Shown here: piece by piece, positions 38,201 through 45,698 of the stretch | How positions within the stretch are numbered: position 1 is the stretch's first letter | How the letters are laid out: each line of letters opens with the position of its first letter | From: Pedobacter hiemivivus | GTDB taxonomy: Bacteria > Bacteroidota > Bacteroidia > Sphingobacteriales > Sphingobacteriaceae | Reading direction: 5' to 3' | NCBI RefSeq assembly: GCF_004331685.1 | Contig: NZ_SJSM01000016.1 | Location: forward strand, 1 to 64,000 | Length of the DNA stretch: 64,000 nucleotides | Translations under genes and position numbers: made by a program | Notes under the pieces: model-generated | What the model was told of the DNA's origin: nothing | What the model saw: only the letters and a program-made list of their open reading frames with translations | Database searches by the model: none

Positions 38201-38652
38201 ATGGTCGCGTTTGCTAAAGGAATCTCTCCATCATCTGAAATTACAGTTCCTTCAATCTGCCATGCCCGTTGGTCAGTCAGTTCAGCACTTAAAACAATCT
38301 TTTTGATGACGATGGTTTTGTCCTCCACCGTATAAGCGAGTGGCTGATTCCCCAGGCAGATCCTTAAAACCTCATTTATTGAGGCTTTTTTGACATGAAT
38401 GGTGACGGGATTTCCAGATTTAATAAGACTTGCATTGCCAATAAAATCATATCCCGTTTGATCCCTGATTGATTTAATGATCTGCTCAAGCGGGGCATTT
38501 TTCTCATTCAAGGTAATGGTTTGTGCCTTGGTAGCGGCACTTACCTGGACTAAGCATAAGGTAATTATGAGTACGGTTAATTTCATAATACGCAATAGTT
38601 GGTTGTTTATATAGCTTCCGTAATCCGGGCTATATAGCTGATAAAATTTCAT
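35206..38652 (-). CDS. SusC/RagA-family TonB-dependent transporter with STN domain, locus B
   Basis: 1148 residues. An N-terminal extension precedes the hydrophobic signal (IMKLTVLIITLCLVQVSA, cleavage near TKAQ). STN domain at about 46-120 (ITLNEKNAPLEQIIKSIRDQ), carboxypeptidase-like domain about 132-205, plug with a TILKDAAATSIYGSRASNGV motif, and a barrel closing with FNISTSIF. The STN domain implies control through the FecR and sigma factor upstream. Ligand unknown. Confidence 0.96.
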   Translation of the reverse strand: MKFYQLYSPDYGSYINNQLLRIMKLTVLIITLCLVQVSAATKAQTITLNEKNAPLEQIIKSIRDQTGYDFIGNASLIKSGNPVTIHVKKASINEVLRICLGNQPLAYTVEDKTIVIKKIVLSAELTDQRAWQIEGTVISDDGEIPLANATIIAVGTDIKVYTDKNGRFSMNVPELVKVLRINYIGYESRDYKIDPKTKKVVIRLSLQNNSLDEVVVRTGIYKRPVENFTGSAKTITAEELKRVAPSNILAAIGILDPSFRLPEDISLGSDPNRLPDIELRGQNNFPDQNTSPTSTATLRNVFGDKPNAPLFVLDGFQVTLQRIFDLDMNRVERITILKDAAATSIYGSRASNGVVVIDTRQPKEGSIRISYRGGLTVTAPDLSSYDLMNAAEKLAFEKEVGFYKDSGTWPYLQTLRDAEYNERLKAVTSGVDTYWLSQPLQTGYGTSHSLYLEGGDQVVRYGINLSSNNDVAVMKGSGRDRISGGVNLTYRNSKLLFGNDLTINNVKGTNSPYGSFADYTKLNQYWSPYDEDGQFARFLGEPRRNSTGVLYASYGNPLYNATLPGKNFNEQLGFTNNFRFEWSALNWLRFMGGVGYTHNNTSSDYYLSAKNTAFESKPITERGRYDKSTGKTDLVDANLGFDIRKTWKKNLVFFTGSINATEGKEQTFNTSAIGFPNEKVAELIFASKYDPETTKPSGSQGISRLISGRMNANYAYDNKYLLDFSVSLDASSQFGKDRSMAPFWSAGMGWNIHREKFMEDVKFISFLKIRGSVGTTGDQNFPPYMALSTYNYYADQFYLNQLSAYLVGYGNSTLGWQKSLKRGAGVDATLWNNRISFSGDFYYNTTNDLILDITTPPSLGFSSYKENAGALKNIGWQGSVNVNIIQKPKEAFYWRAGLSAYGNKNTITQISNSLRKLNDAANEIDKDVTNVNRKKPKSYYQENQSLTALYVVRSLGIDPANGQEIYLDKNGNATYVWNSNDKVAVGDTRARVSGTLSTGVDYKGFGVNIYMTYRLGADLYNQTLVDRIENADITYNLDRRVSSERWKKPGDQTFFKGIIGSADGKAVVESTLATSRFVQKEYMIEASRVSFTYQFPEHLKWLKQARLSNTRLELYIANPFQISTIKRERGLDYPFAHNFTFNISTSIF

Positions 38653-38770
38653 ACATTTGTTTAGTTGGGTTTATTTCCCACGATATATTATAGCTCCAAT
38701 GGGGCATATACGCATTTCGTGGACAGTTGAATTTGTTAGCACAATTTTTATACGGGTGAATCCAATACTG

Positions 38771-38799
38771 CCGGATTCCGATGCCTAGTCGGATTCCGG
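38771..38799 (-). promoter_or_regulatory. Hairpin in the FecR-SusC spacer, locus B
   Basis: CCGGATTCCGA (38771-38781) and TCGGATTCCGG (38789-38799) pair except for one central mismatch. There is a T6 run on the plus-strand side only, so for the minus-strand message it is a stem without a terminator tail, in the same position as hairpins in loci A and C. Confidence 0.5.
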
Positions 38800-38829
38800 T
38801 TTTTTGTGATTGCCGTCTGGAACGTAAAA

Positions 38830-39933
38830 TTACTTCATGACAATCACCCTCCTTCCTTCAATTCTAAAATGGACACCACCTGATTCTTCCAGCAGCTTAA
38901 TAACGGTAGATAAGCTTTTTGAGCGGGATATAGACCCAAGGAAAGACATCGGGGGCAACTTATCCTGGTAATAAATTTCCACATTATACCACCTCGATAT
39001 TTTACGCATCGTGCTTTCCAGATCCTCTTCATTGAAAATGAAAAGGCCATTTTTCCAAGCCAATTCCTCAGTAACGTTAACACCTTTTACAGTGATGCGA
39101 TTGGATGCCGCTAATATTGATTGTTGGTTTGGTTTTAATAGCGTTCCATTAGTTCCATTTTTTGATCTGACTTCTACCGAGCCTTCTTCCAAAGTGGTGA
39201 GTGTAGTTGGGTCATCTGCGTAAGCGCTAATATTAAAATGCGTGCCCAGTACTTTAACCTGCTGTTTAGTGGTATTTACAATAAATGGATGGGCTTTGTT
39301 CTTCGTCACTTTAAAATAGCCTTCGCCATCCAGCTCAACAACTCTATCCAATGCTCCTAAAAATGTTGAAGGAAATTTGAGTGTACTGGCTGCATTTAGG
39401 GTAACGATGGTACCATCCGGTAGTTCAACATTATATTGCCCACCTCGGGGTGTGCTTATGGTCAAAACTTCAGCACCTTTCGCATGGATGGCCTCAATAT
39501 TTGAGCCGTCATTATAAACCAGTTGCTGACCTTTAATTGACACCCCTGATTTCACATCACTTAAGTAAATCTGTTTACCATTGGCCAGCCTTATGATTGT
39601 TCTATTTCTACCGGGTTTGATATCAGTTGCATATTCAGCTTTAGAAAACATTTTACGATCACTTGAAGTATTAAAATAATAAATGCCCATACTTAGCATC
39701 AATGCTACAGAAGCGGCGATGCCAATCCGCTGCCAGGACCAGCTACGTGAGGGTCTCGGTTCTAAAATAGACCAAACTTCAGCTTCAACGGCTTCGTAAT
39801 CTGGTTCTGGAAGTTTGTCCTCTTTATTGCTCGCATAGTTAATATACCAGCTCTCAAGTATTTCTTGCTCTTTTAAAGTTGATTTCTTAGCCAGATATTT
39901 TTCAATCAGTTGGTTCGCTTTATTATAACCCAT
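38830..39933 (-). CDS. FecR-family anti-sigma factor, locus B
   Basis: 367 residues. One membrane helix at about 68-86 (RIGIAASVALMLSMGIYYF). Periplasmic FecR domain with GGQYNVELPDGTIVTLNAAS, LDGEGYFKVTKNKAHPFIV and VLGTHFNISAY; C-terminal DUF4974 starting at AWKNGLFIFNEEDLE and ending IEGRRVIVMK. It should hold the locus B sigma factor until SusC signals. It starts 75 bases after the sigma gene. Confidence 0.95.
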   Translation of the reverse strand: MGYNKANQLIEKYLAKKSTLKEQEILESWYINYASNKEDKLPEPDYEAVEAEVWSILEPRPSRSWSWQRIGIAASVALMLSMGIYYFNTSSDRKMFSKAEYATDIKPGRNRTIIRLANGKQIYLSDVKSGVSIKGQQLVYNDGSNIEAIHAKGAEVLTISTPRGGQYNVELPDGTIVTLNAASTLKFPSTFLGALDRVVELDGEGYFKVTKNKAHPFIVNTTKQQVKVLGTHFNISAYADDPTTLTTLEEGSVEVRSKNGTNGTLLKPNQQSILAASNRITVKGVNVTEELAWKNGLFIFNEEDLESTMRKISRWYNVEIYYQDKLPPMSFLGSISRSKSLSTVIKLLEESGGVHFRIEGRRVIVMK

Positions 39934-40008
39934 ACTATTTGTATTGATGCATTATTATAGTAAAGACACTTCAGTAGGTCCTCTGCTGTATCCGAATTAA
40001 AAATAAAT

Positions 40009-40593
40009 TTATAAAAAGGGAAAAGCGCTGTGAAAATTGGCCGCACCGAGTTTTTTTCGTAGGACCTTTAGGGCATTAGTCATCTGGGTTTTGACCGTTA
40101 ACTCTGTCGTACCCATAGCATCTGCGATCTGCTTGTAAGACAGATTATCATTTCTTTTCATTAAAAACACCTGCTGCATACGCTCAGGTAAGCGAGCAAT
40201 CTCTTTTTCTATAATTTGGGAAAGTTCACGTTCTCTGATCTGATCATCAGTTATATTTTCTCCCTGCTCAATAAATGTCTCCAGGGATGCCAGATGTTCA
40301 TTAGCTATTTTGTTTTTGCGGAAAATATTAAGAATCTTATTACGTACAGCAGCATAAAGATAAGCTGCTAGTGAGCCCGACAGTTCTAAACCTGGCGCAC
40401 GTGACCAAAGCATTAAAAAAACATCCTGTACCACATTCTTTGCTTCTTCATCGTTCTGCAGCATTCTACGTGCATGTTGATAAAGTAGTGACCAATAGCG
40501 TTTGTAAATTTCTGTATACGCAAGTTTATCCTGCCTCAAGATCAGTTGCCCCAGCATTTGGTCAGTTAATTCACTGTAATCCTTCATGTTCAT
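40009..40593 (-). CDS. ECF sigma factor (FecI-like), locus B
   Basis: 194 residues from the ATG at 40593 (alternative ATG at 40587; the longer frame begins with TTG). Region 2: YKRYWSLLYQHARRMLQNDEE and VVQDVFLMLW. Region 4: LPERMQQVFLMKRNDNLSYK and the helix-turn-helix IADAMGTTELTVKTQMTNAL. Ends with a hydrophobic AFPFL. Divergent from the exporter gene at 40722. It should drive locus B. Confidence 0.95.
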   Translation of the reverse strand: MNMKDYSELTDQMLGQLILRQDKLAYTEIYKRYWSLLYQHARRMLQNDEEAKNVVQDVFLMLWSRAPGLELSGSLAAYLYAAVRNKILNIFRKNKIANEHLASLETFIEQGENITDDQIRERELSQIIEKEIARLPERMQQVFLMKRNDNLSYKQIADAMGTTELTVKTQMTNALKVLRKKLGAANFHSAFPFL

Positions 40594-40692
40594 TCCCTGG
40601 CGCAATTTACAGAAATTTTATAGCAAAGGAAATTACTGAAGTTCTACTTTCATTATTTAACATATGTAAAGTCCAGTAACTATTGAAATTGC

Positions 40693-40700
40693 TAATTTTG
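40693..40700 (+). promoter_or_regulatory. Probable -7 element (TAATTTTG) of the SMR exporter gene
   Basis: Exact match to TAnnTTTG, 21 bases before the ATG at 40722, which gives a short leader. No clear -33 TTTG was found at the expected spacing. Confidence 0.5.
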
Positions 40701-40721
40701 CCGTACAAAAAGAACATAATT

Positions 40722-41051
40722 ATGAACTGGATCATATTAATACTAGGCGGTTTTTTCGAAGTTGGCTTTACACTATGCCTAGGTAAGGCAAAAGAAGCAG
40801 TTGGCAGCACCATGTACGCCTGGTATGCAGGTTTTGTGGCCTGTTTATTTATAAGCATGTATTTACTGCTAAAAGCAACGCAAACCTTACCATTAGGTAC
40901 AGCCTATGCAGTATGGACAGGAATTGGCGCAGTGGGTACAGTACTGATTGGGATTCTGGTGTTTAAAGAACCCGCAACCTTTTTAAGGATGTTCTTTATA
41001 GCTACATTAATCGGGTCAATTATAGGGCTTAAAATGGTTTCATCGCACTAA
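40722..41051 (+). CDS. Small multidrug resistance family exporter, Gdx/SugE subtype
   Basis: 109 residues from the ATG at 40722, the usual SMR length; an upstream ATG at 40683 would add 13 polar residues and overlap the -7 element. Four membrane helices. The proton- and substrate-binding glutamate is Glu13 in GGFFEVGFT. The helix 3 motif LPLGTAYAVWTGIGAVG is that of the Gdx/SugE guanidinium exporters rather than EmrE drug pumps. No guanidine riboswitch is visible in the 115-base upstream region. Works as an antiparallel or parallel dimer in the inner membrane. Confidence 0.85.
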   Translation: MNWIILILGGFFEVGFTLCLGKAKEAVGSTMYAWYAGFVACLFISMYLLLKATQTLPLGTAYAVWTGIGAVGTVLIGILVFKEPATFLRMFFIATLIGSIIGLKMVSSH

Positions 41052-41101
41052 AAATAATATCCCTCTTAAGTTTTTGCCGATGCACAAGTAGATTAATATA
41101 T

Positions 41102-41109
41102 TATTTTTG
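41102..41109 (+). promoter_or_regulatory. Possible -7 element (TATTTTTG) of the AraC gene
   Basis: Matches TAnnTTTG 22 bases before the ATG at 41132. A TTTTTG at 41071-41076 could be the -33 element, but at 25 bases the spacing is long. Confidence 0.4.
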
Positions 41110-41131
41110 CTAAAACATAATAGTTGTAGAT

Positions 41132-41539
41132 ATGAAAGTTCCTCAAAAATTCTTAGCCCGCCAGCACGAAATAACTGCCGATTTTTTGAGCGCGTTAGAT
41201 ATACATCTTGATGATATCGTATCTGGAAGAGTTAACGAAATGTTTGAGGTCAGGGATTTTGCAGAATTGATCCATATCCACCCTACTCATTTAAGCAACA
41301 CGATCAAATCGGCTACAGGACATTCGCCCTGCTATTTCTTTGAGGCACGTTTGATAGAAATTTCAAAATCCATGCTACAGCAGCTGAATGTCCCGATTGC
41401 GGAGATTGCCAGAACGCTAACTTATGATCCATCGAATTTCACCAAGTTCTTTAAACACTTTTCGGGGCAAACACCTAAACAGTATCGCCAAGTTTATTTC
41501 CAATCTTTATCACACCATACGGAAGAAGCAAACGTATAA
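41132..41539 (+). CDS. One-domain AraC-type regulator
   Basis: 135 residues with only the DNA-binding part of AraC proteins and a short N-terminal helix. The two helix-turn-helix units are at about 45-70 (DFAELIHIHPTHLSNTIKSATG) and about 90-120 (PIAEIARTLTYDPSNFTKFF), with the closing GQTPKQYRQ. No ligand-binding domain, so the signal is not obvious. It lies directly before a pair of phased direct repeats and the SDR gene, its probable target. Confidence 0.88.
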   Translation: MKVPQKFLARQHEITADFLSALDIHLDDIVSGRVNEMFEVRDFAELIHIHPTHLSNTIKSATGHSPCYFFEARLIEISKSMLQQLNVPIAEIARTLTYDPSNFTKFFKHFSGQTPKQYRQVYFQSLSHHTEEANV

Positions 41540-41542
41540 TAC

Positions 41543-41581
41543 TTAAACACTCACCATTTTATCTTAAACAGTCACCATTTT
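41543..41581 (+). promoter_or_regulatory. Tandem direct-repeat operator, 21-bp phased
   Basis: TTAAACACTCACCATTTT (41543-41560) and TTAAACAGTCACCATTTT (41564-41581) differ at one base of 18. The start-to-start distance is 21 bp, two helical turns, so both units face the same side. The array ends 17 bases before the -7 element of the SDR gene. This is the arrangement of AraC-family activator sites. Confidence 0.7.
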
Positions 41582-41598
41582 CATGAAGGTTTTCCAGG

Positions 41599-41606
41599 TA
41601 ACTTTG
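41599..41606 (+). promoter_or_regulatory. Probable -7 element (TAACTTTG) of the SDR gene
   Basis: Exact TAnnTTTG match 18 bases before the ATG at 41625. The -33 region coincides with the end of the second operator repeat (TTTTC at about 41578), so an activator bound there would touch polymerase. Confidence 0.6.
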
Positions 41607-41624
41607 TTTATCAATTAAAAGAAA

Positions 41625-42389
41625 ATGGAAGTACAAAATAAAATTGCGCTAATAACAGGCGGTAGTCGCGGATTAGGGAAAAACGCAGCGCTAAAAATCG
41701 CATCTAAAGGAATTGATATTATCTTAACCTATCAATCGCAAAAAGAAGAAGCAGAAAATACTGTTGAAGAAATTAAAAAGTTTGGTGTTAATGCAGCCGC
41801 TTTACAGTTAAACGTTGCGGATATCAAAACCTTTGATTCTTTCTTTATAGAAATCGAATCGATTCTTAAATCAGTTTTCAAAACGGATAAATTTGATTTC
41901 TTAATTAACAATGCCGGTATAGGTGTTCATGCATCTTTCGCTGAAACCACTGAGGACCAATTTGACAACCTGGTAAATATTCATTTTAAAGGCACATTCT
42001 TTTTAACACAAAAGGCTTTACCGTTACTAAATGATGGCAGTGGGATTATCAATGTTTCTTCAGGCTTGGCTCGTTTCGCTACACCAGGGTATGCTGCTTA
42101 TGCAGCTATGAAGGGCGCTATGGAAACCTTAACGAGGTATCAAGCTAAAGAATTGGGTGCAAGAGGAATTAGGTCAAACATTATCGCTCCTGGAGCAATC
42201 GAGACCGACTTCGGTAACGGCTTAGTTCGCGACAACCAACAAATTAACACGGTAATCGCTTCCCAAACGGCATTAGGTCGGGTTGGCTTACCTGATGACA
42301 TTGGTGGTGTAGTTGCCTTTTTGTGCAGCGAAGATGCTAGATGGATTAATGCACAACGTATTGAAGTATCAGGCGGTATGTTTTTATAA
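41625..42389 (+). CDS. Short-chain dehydrogenase/reductase
   Basis: 254 residues of the classical SDR fold. The cofactor motif GGSRGLG is at about 12-18, NNAGIG at about 95-100, the catalytic Ser in INVSSGLA and the Tyr-x-x-x-Lys as YAAYAAMKG at about 157-165; the Lys is in AMKG. The end (GRVGLPDDIGGVVAFLCSEDARWINAQ, VSGGMFL) is family-typical. NAD(P)-dependent oxidoreductase with unknown substrate, probably controlled by the AraC protein upstream. Confidence 0.93.
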   Translation: MEVQNKIALITGGSRGLGKNAALKIASKGIDIILTYQSQKEEAENTVEEIKKFGVNAAALQLNVADIKTFDSFFIEIESILKSVFKTDKFDFLINNAGIGVHASFAETTEDQFDNLVNIHFKGTFFLTQKALPLLNDGSGIINVSSGLARFATPGYAAYAAMKGAMETLTRYQAKELGARGIRSNIIAPGAIETDFGNGLVRDNQQINTVIASQTALGRVGLPDDIGGVVAFLCSEDARWINAQRIEVSGGMFL

Positions 42390-42605
42390 ATGTTTGCCCC
42401 ATTCTTATAAATATTTCACCAACTCGCACATTTTCACATCTGAGAATACTCTCACCACTTAAATATTAAACACTAAGAAATTTAATTAACTAAATTAAAA
42501 ATAAACCTTCATCAACTCGATAAACTTTACATTTCCTTCCGTTTAATATAATAAATGACGTTATTAGTCTTACAAACACAACCTACTATCACTTTGTATT
42601 TCAAT

Positions 42606-43199
42606 ATGAAAAAAGCGCTCGTGTTTTTTTGGCTAATATTTTTGTTTTCTGCCATTGGGTATCTATTTTGGTACAACGATATCATTTACAAATTGCCAAC
42701 TCCAATTCCTAAAGACTATAAATCAATTGAGACAGGAAGTTTGATCGTGCTTAATGATGTTTTGAACAAGAACCACAGTAAGCCTATTTTTCTCCATTTT
42801 TTTAATCCAGACTGCCCCTGTTCACGCTTTAACATGAAGCATTTCAAATCACTGGTTAAAGAATATGGCGATCGTGTTGATTTTAGAGTCGTGGTATTAA
42901 GTCCAAAATCTTTTACTTCAGAAACCATCCAAAGTAAGTTTGATCTCCAAATCCCTATTCTATTTGATAAAGCCCTTGCCACAGCTTGTGGTGTGTATTC
43001 TACTCCGCAGGCAGTTTTACTAGATCAGGCTCAACATTTATATTATAGAGGTAACTATAACACCAATCGTTATTGTACAGATGAAAAAACCAGCTTCGCA
43101 AAAATAGCACTGAATGGTTTGTTAAAAAAACAAACTGATCTGGTTTTCAGTCAGGCAGCGCTAAAATCCTATGGTTGTACTTTGCCAGACTGCAAATAA
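42606..43199 (+). CDS. DUF6436-type thioredoxin-like membrane-anchored protein
   Basis: 197 residues from the ATG at 42606; an upstream ATG at 42555 is less likely because the signal anchor starts here. One N-terminal membrane helix (ALVFFWLIFLFSAIGYLFW) then a thioredoxin-like domain with FLHFFNPDCPCSRFN, so a Cys-Pro-Cys motif rather than Cys-x-x-Cys, and a later STPQAVLLD cis-Pro strand. Cys residues near the C-terminus (YGCTLPDC) could pair. I recall this pattern as DUF6436; redox role is inferred. The HK follows 27 bases on. Confidence 0.75.
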   Translation: MKKALVFFWLIFLFSAIGYLFWYNDIIYKLPTPIPKDYKSIETGSLIVLNDVLNKNHSKPIFLHFFNPDCPCSRFNMKHFKSLVKEYGDRVDFRVVVLSPKSFTSETIQSKFDLQIPILFDKALATACGVYSTPQAVLLDQAQHLYYRGNYNTNRYCTDEKTSFAKIALNGLLKKQTDLVFSQAALKSYGCTLPDCK

Positions 43200-43226
43200 T
43201 AAATAACTTTTGAACTGATTTAAGTA

Positions 43227-45485
43227 ATGACTCCAACCAATCGTATAACTATTTCTGATAACCAAAACCGCTTACTTTTCTTGGGCATTAAGGAAAGAAC
43301 GGATCGTTTAATGAATTACTTTTTATGGGGATACTTCATAATTGGGCTCATCTTTGCGCAATTTTATGATACCTGGTTAATCGCATTTGGAGTAGGTGGT
43401 CTTTCTTTGCTGGCTTATTATTCTGTGAAATATTTTTTACCATCGTCCAATCTTTATCAATACGTTTTAAGTGCAGTGCTGGGCATTTTTATGGCACAGT
43501 ACATTTACCAGATGCATGGACTATTCGAAATGCATTTCTTTGCCTTTATTGGCAGTACACTGCTAATCACCTATGAGAAATGGAAACTACAGTTACCGAT
43601 CCTGATTGTGGTGATGGTTCATCATGCGATATTTGGCTATTTGCAAAATAGTGGGGTAAACGAAATCTATTTTACACGCTTGGATTCTTTTGATTTGCAG
43701 ACTTTTACAATCCATATATTGCTGGCCGACATGATCTTTTTTATCTGTGGATTATGGGCCTACTTACTAAGGAAATCTAATGAAAGGCAGGTTGTCCAGA
43801 CCTTAGAAATGGCCGAACTACAAAAAGAGGCTCAACTATCATTGGTTCGGAAACAGAATGAAGAGGTATTGGAAAAAGCCAACGAGCAGCTTAAAGCATC
43901 TAATTTAGAATTGGAAAAAGCCAGAGCTGAAGCCGATCGAGCCAATCAGGCCAAAAGCATCTTTTTGGCTACCATGAGCCATGAGATCCGCACCCCGATG
44001 AATGGGGTAATGGGAATGGCGATGCTTTTAAAGGAAACTGACCTGAATAAGGAGCAGTATATGTTTGCGGATGTGATTGCAAATAGCGGCGAAGCATTGA
44101 TTAATGTAATCAACGATATACTGGACTTTTCTAAAATAGAATCTGGCCATATGGAATTAGAGTCTGAAGACTTTAATTTGCGTAAGTGTATTGAAGATGT
44201 CCTTGATATATTTGCGGTTAAATCTGCTGAACTTCAGTTGGATTTAGTTTATCATATTGAAGAAGATGTTCCCTTACAAATTGTTGGTGATCAGCTACGG
44301 CTGAGGCAGGTATTGATTAATTTGGTTGGAAATGCTATTAAATTTACGGAACAGGGTGAGGTTTACGTAGCCGTTTCTGTAGGGAATATTTTACAAAATG
44401 GACAGTTCGAACTGAGGTTTGCAGTACGAGATACAGGTATTGGAATAGCAGCTGATAAATTAGACAATTTGTTTAACGCTTTTTCACAGGTTGATTCTTC
44501 TACAACCCGTAAGTATGGTGGTACTGGCTTAGGCCTCGCAATCTCAGAAAAGCTTGTCAAACTTATGGGTGGCGAAATTAATGTGGAGAGTGAGCTGGAT
44601 CAAGGATCGACCTTCTCATTTACGTTGCGTACACAAATTGGAACGAAGTTACTGTTGCCATACGCCAATTATAGCATGACTGAACATGCTGGCAAAAAGG
44701 TAATGATTGTTGATGATAATGCTACAAACCGGACCATTTTAAATAAGCAGCTTGGATATTGGAACTTACAACCTGTATCGGCCAGTTCGGCTAAACAGGC
44801 ATTATCAATGCTGTTGCTTGATCCATCAATTGAATTAGTAATTACAGATATGCAAATGCCTGGAATGGATGGTGTAATGCTGGCCAAATTGATTAAGCAA
44901 CGCTATCCATTTATTCCGATCCTTTTGCTCAGTTCTATTGGCGAAGAATTTGAAGAGCGTCAACGTGGTCTGTTTTATTCGGTCATGACGAAGCCTATCC
45001 GCCAACATGTCCTTAATAAACAAGTTTCAAATGCATTGCAAACAAGAAGGTATCCAGAAACAGAAGAAGAGGTATTCCGTAAAAAATTGTCTGCTGATTT
45101 TTCAACAAATTACCCTTGCGAATTGCTGGTGGCAGAGGATAAATTAATAAACCAATTGGTAATCGTTAATATTCTTGATCGATTGGGTTATAAACCTGAC
45201 CTGGTGAAAAATGGGAAAGAGGCCATTGAGGCTGTTAATGGAAAAGATTATGACATTATCTTAATGGACATGCAAATGCCGGTAATGGACGGCTTAGAGG
45301 CAACTCGATTGATCAGAAAAAAGCAATCGAAACAGCCAGTTATTATTGCATTAACAGCCAACACACTAAATGGTGATGAACAAGATTGTTTAGATGCTGG
45401 GATGGACGATTATATCGGTAAACCTATTCGCCTGGAAGACTTGATGGATAAACTTGAAAAATGGCTTAATCCCGACACAGCGTAA
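43227..45485 (+). CDS. Hybrid sensor histidine kinase with two receiver domains
   Basis: 752 residues. An N-terminal membrane domain of about six helices (28-182) contains MHGLFEMHFFAFIGS and MVHHAIFGYLQ, a pattern also found in some chemoreceptor sensors. A coiled coil (185-245) leads to the HisKA helix with His252 in ATMSHEIRTPMNGVM, then the ATPase domain (G boxes DTGIGI, GGTGLGLAI). Receiver 1 has phosphoacceptor Asp541, receiver 2 Asp681, both with lysine in the TKP or GKP motif. No Hpt or DNA-binding domain is present, so a separate partner must complete the relay. Confidence 0.94.
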   Translation: MTPTNRITISDNQNRLLFLGIKERTDRLMNYFLWGYFIIGLIFAQFYDTWLIAFGVGGLSLLAYYSVKYFLPSSNLYQYVLSAVLGIFMAQYIYQMHGLFEMHFFAFIGSTLLITYEKWKLQLPILIVVMVHHAIFGYLQNSGVNEIYFTRLDSFDLQTFTIHILLADMIFFICGLWAYLLRKSNERQVVQTLEMAELQKEAQLSLVRKQNEEVLEKANEQLKASNLELEKARAEADRANQAKSIFLATMSHEIRTPMNGVMGMAMLLKETDLNKEQYMFADVIANSGEALINVINDILDFSKIESGHMELESEDFNLRKCIEDVLDIFAVKSAELQLDLVYHIEEDVPLQIVGDQLRLRQVLINLVGNAIKFTEQGEVYVAVSVGNILQNGQFELRFAVRDTGIGIAADKLDNLFNAFSQVDSSTTRKYGGTGLGLAISEKLVKLMGGEINVESELDQGSTFSFTLRTQIGTKLLLPYANYSMTEHAGKKVMIVDDNATNRTILNKQLGYWNLQPVSASSAKQALSMLLLDPSIELVITDMQMPGMDGVMLAKLIKQRYPFIPILLLSSIGEEFEERQRGLFYSVMTKPIRQHVLNKQVSNALQTRRYPETEEEVFRKKLSADFSTNYPCELLVAEDKLINQLVIVNILDRLGYKPDLVKNGKEAIEAVNGKDYDIILMDMQMPVMDGLEATRLIRKKQSKQPVIIALTANTLNGDEQDCLDAGMDDYIGKPIRLEDLMDKLEKWLNPDTA

Positions 45486-45494
45486 ATAATAAAT

Positions 45495-45537
45495 AAAGGA
45501 GCTGCATCATAGTTTTACAATATGATGCAGCTCCTTT
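45495..45537 (+). terminator. Strong terminator after the hybrid kinase gene
   Basis: 17-bp arms (AAAGGAGCTGCATCATA at 45495-45511, TATGATGCAGCTCCTTT at 45521-45537) followed by T residues, 10 bases past the stop codon. The A-rich left side makes it work in both directions. Confidence 0.93.
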
Positions 45538-45698
45538 TTAATCCCTTTAGTTTATACTTTTAAACAAGCTAACAAATATTAATTCGTTCACTACAAAAGA
45601 GTACTATCGCCCAGATTACCCTTTTTTTAATTTATCATGAACAAAAATCGAGGTACAAACCATTTAGCGAAGAGCGGCACTTTAATCTAGTATGCCCA

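Noticed and set aside
30243..40593. Locus B considered as a polysaccharide utilisation locus
   Set aside because: No glycoside hydrolase, lyase, sulfatase or carbohydrate kinase is encoded; only binding, transport and redox proteins are.
40606..40721. Guanidine riboswitch upstream of the SMR gene
   Set aside because: No conserved ACGA/ACGR hairpin pattern was visible and the -7 element leaves only about 15 transcribed leader bases.
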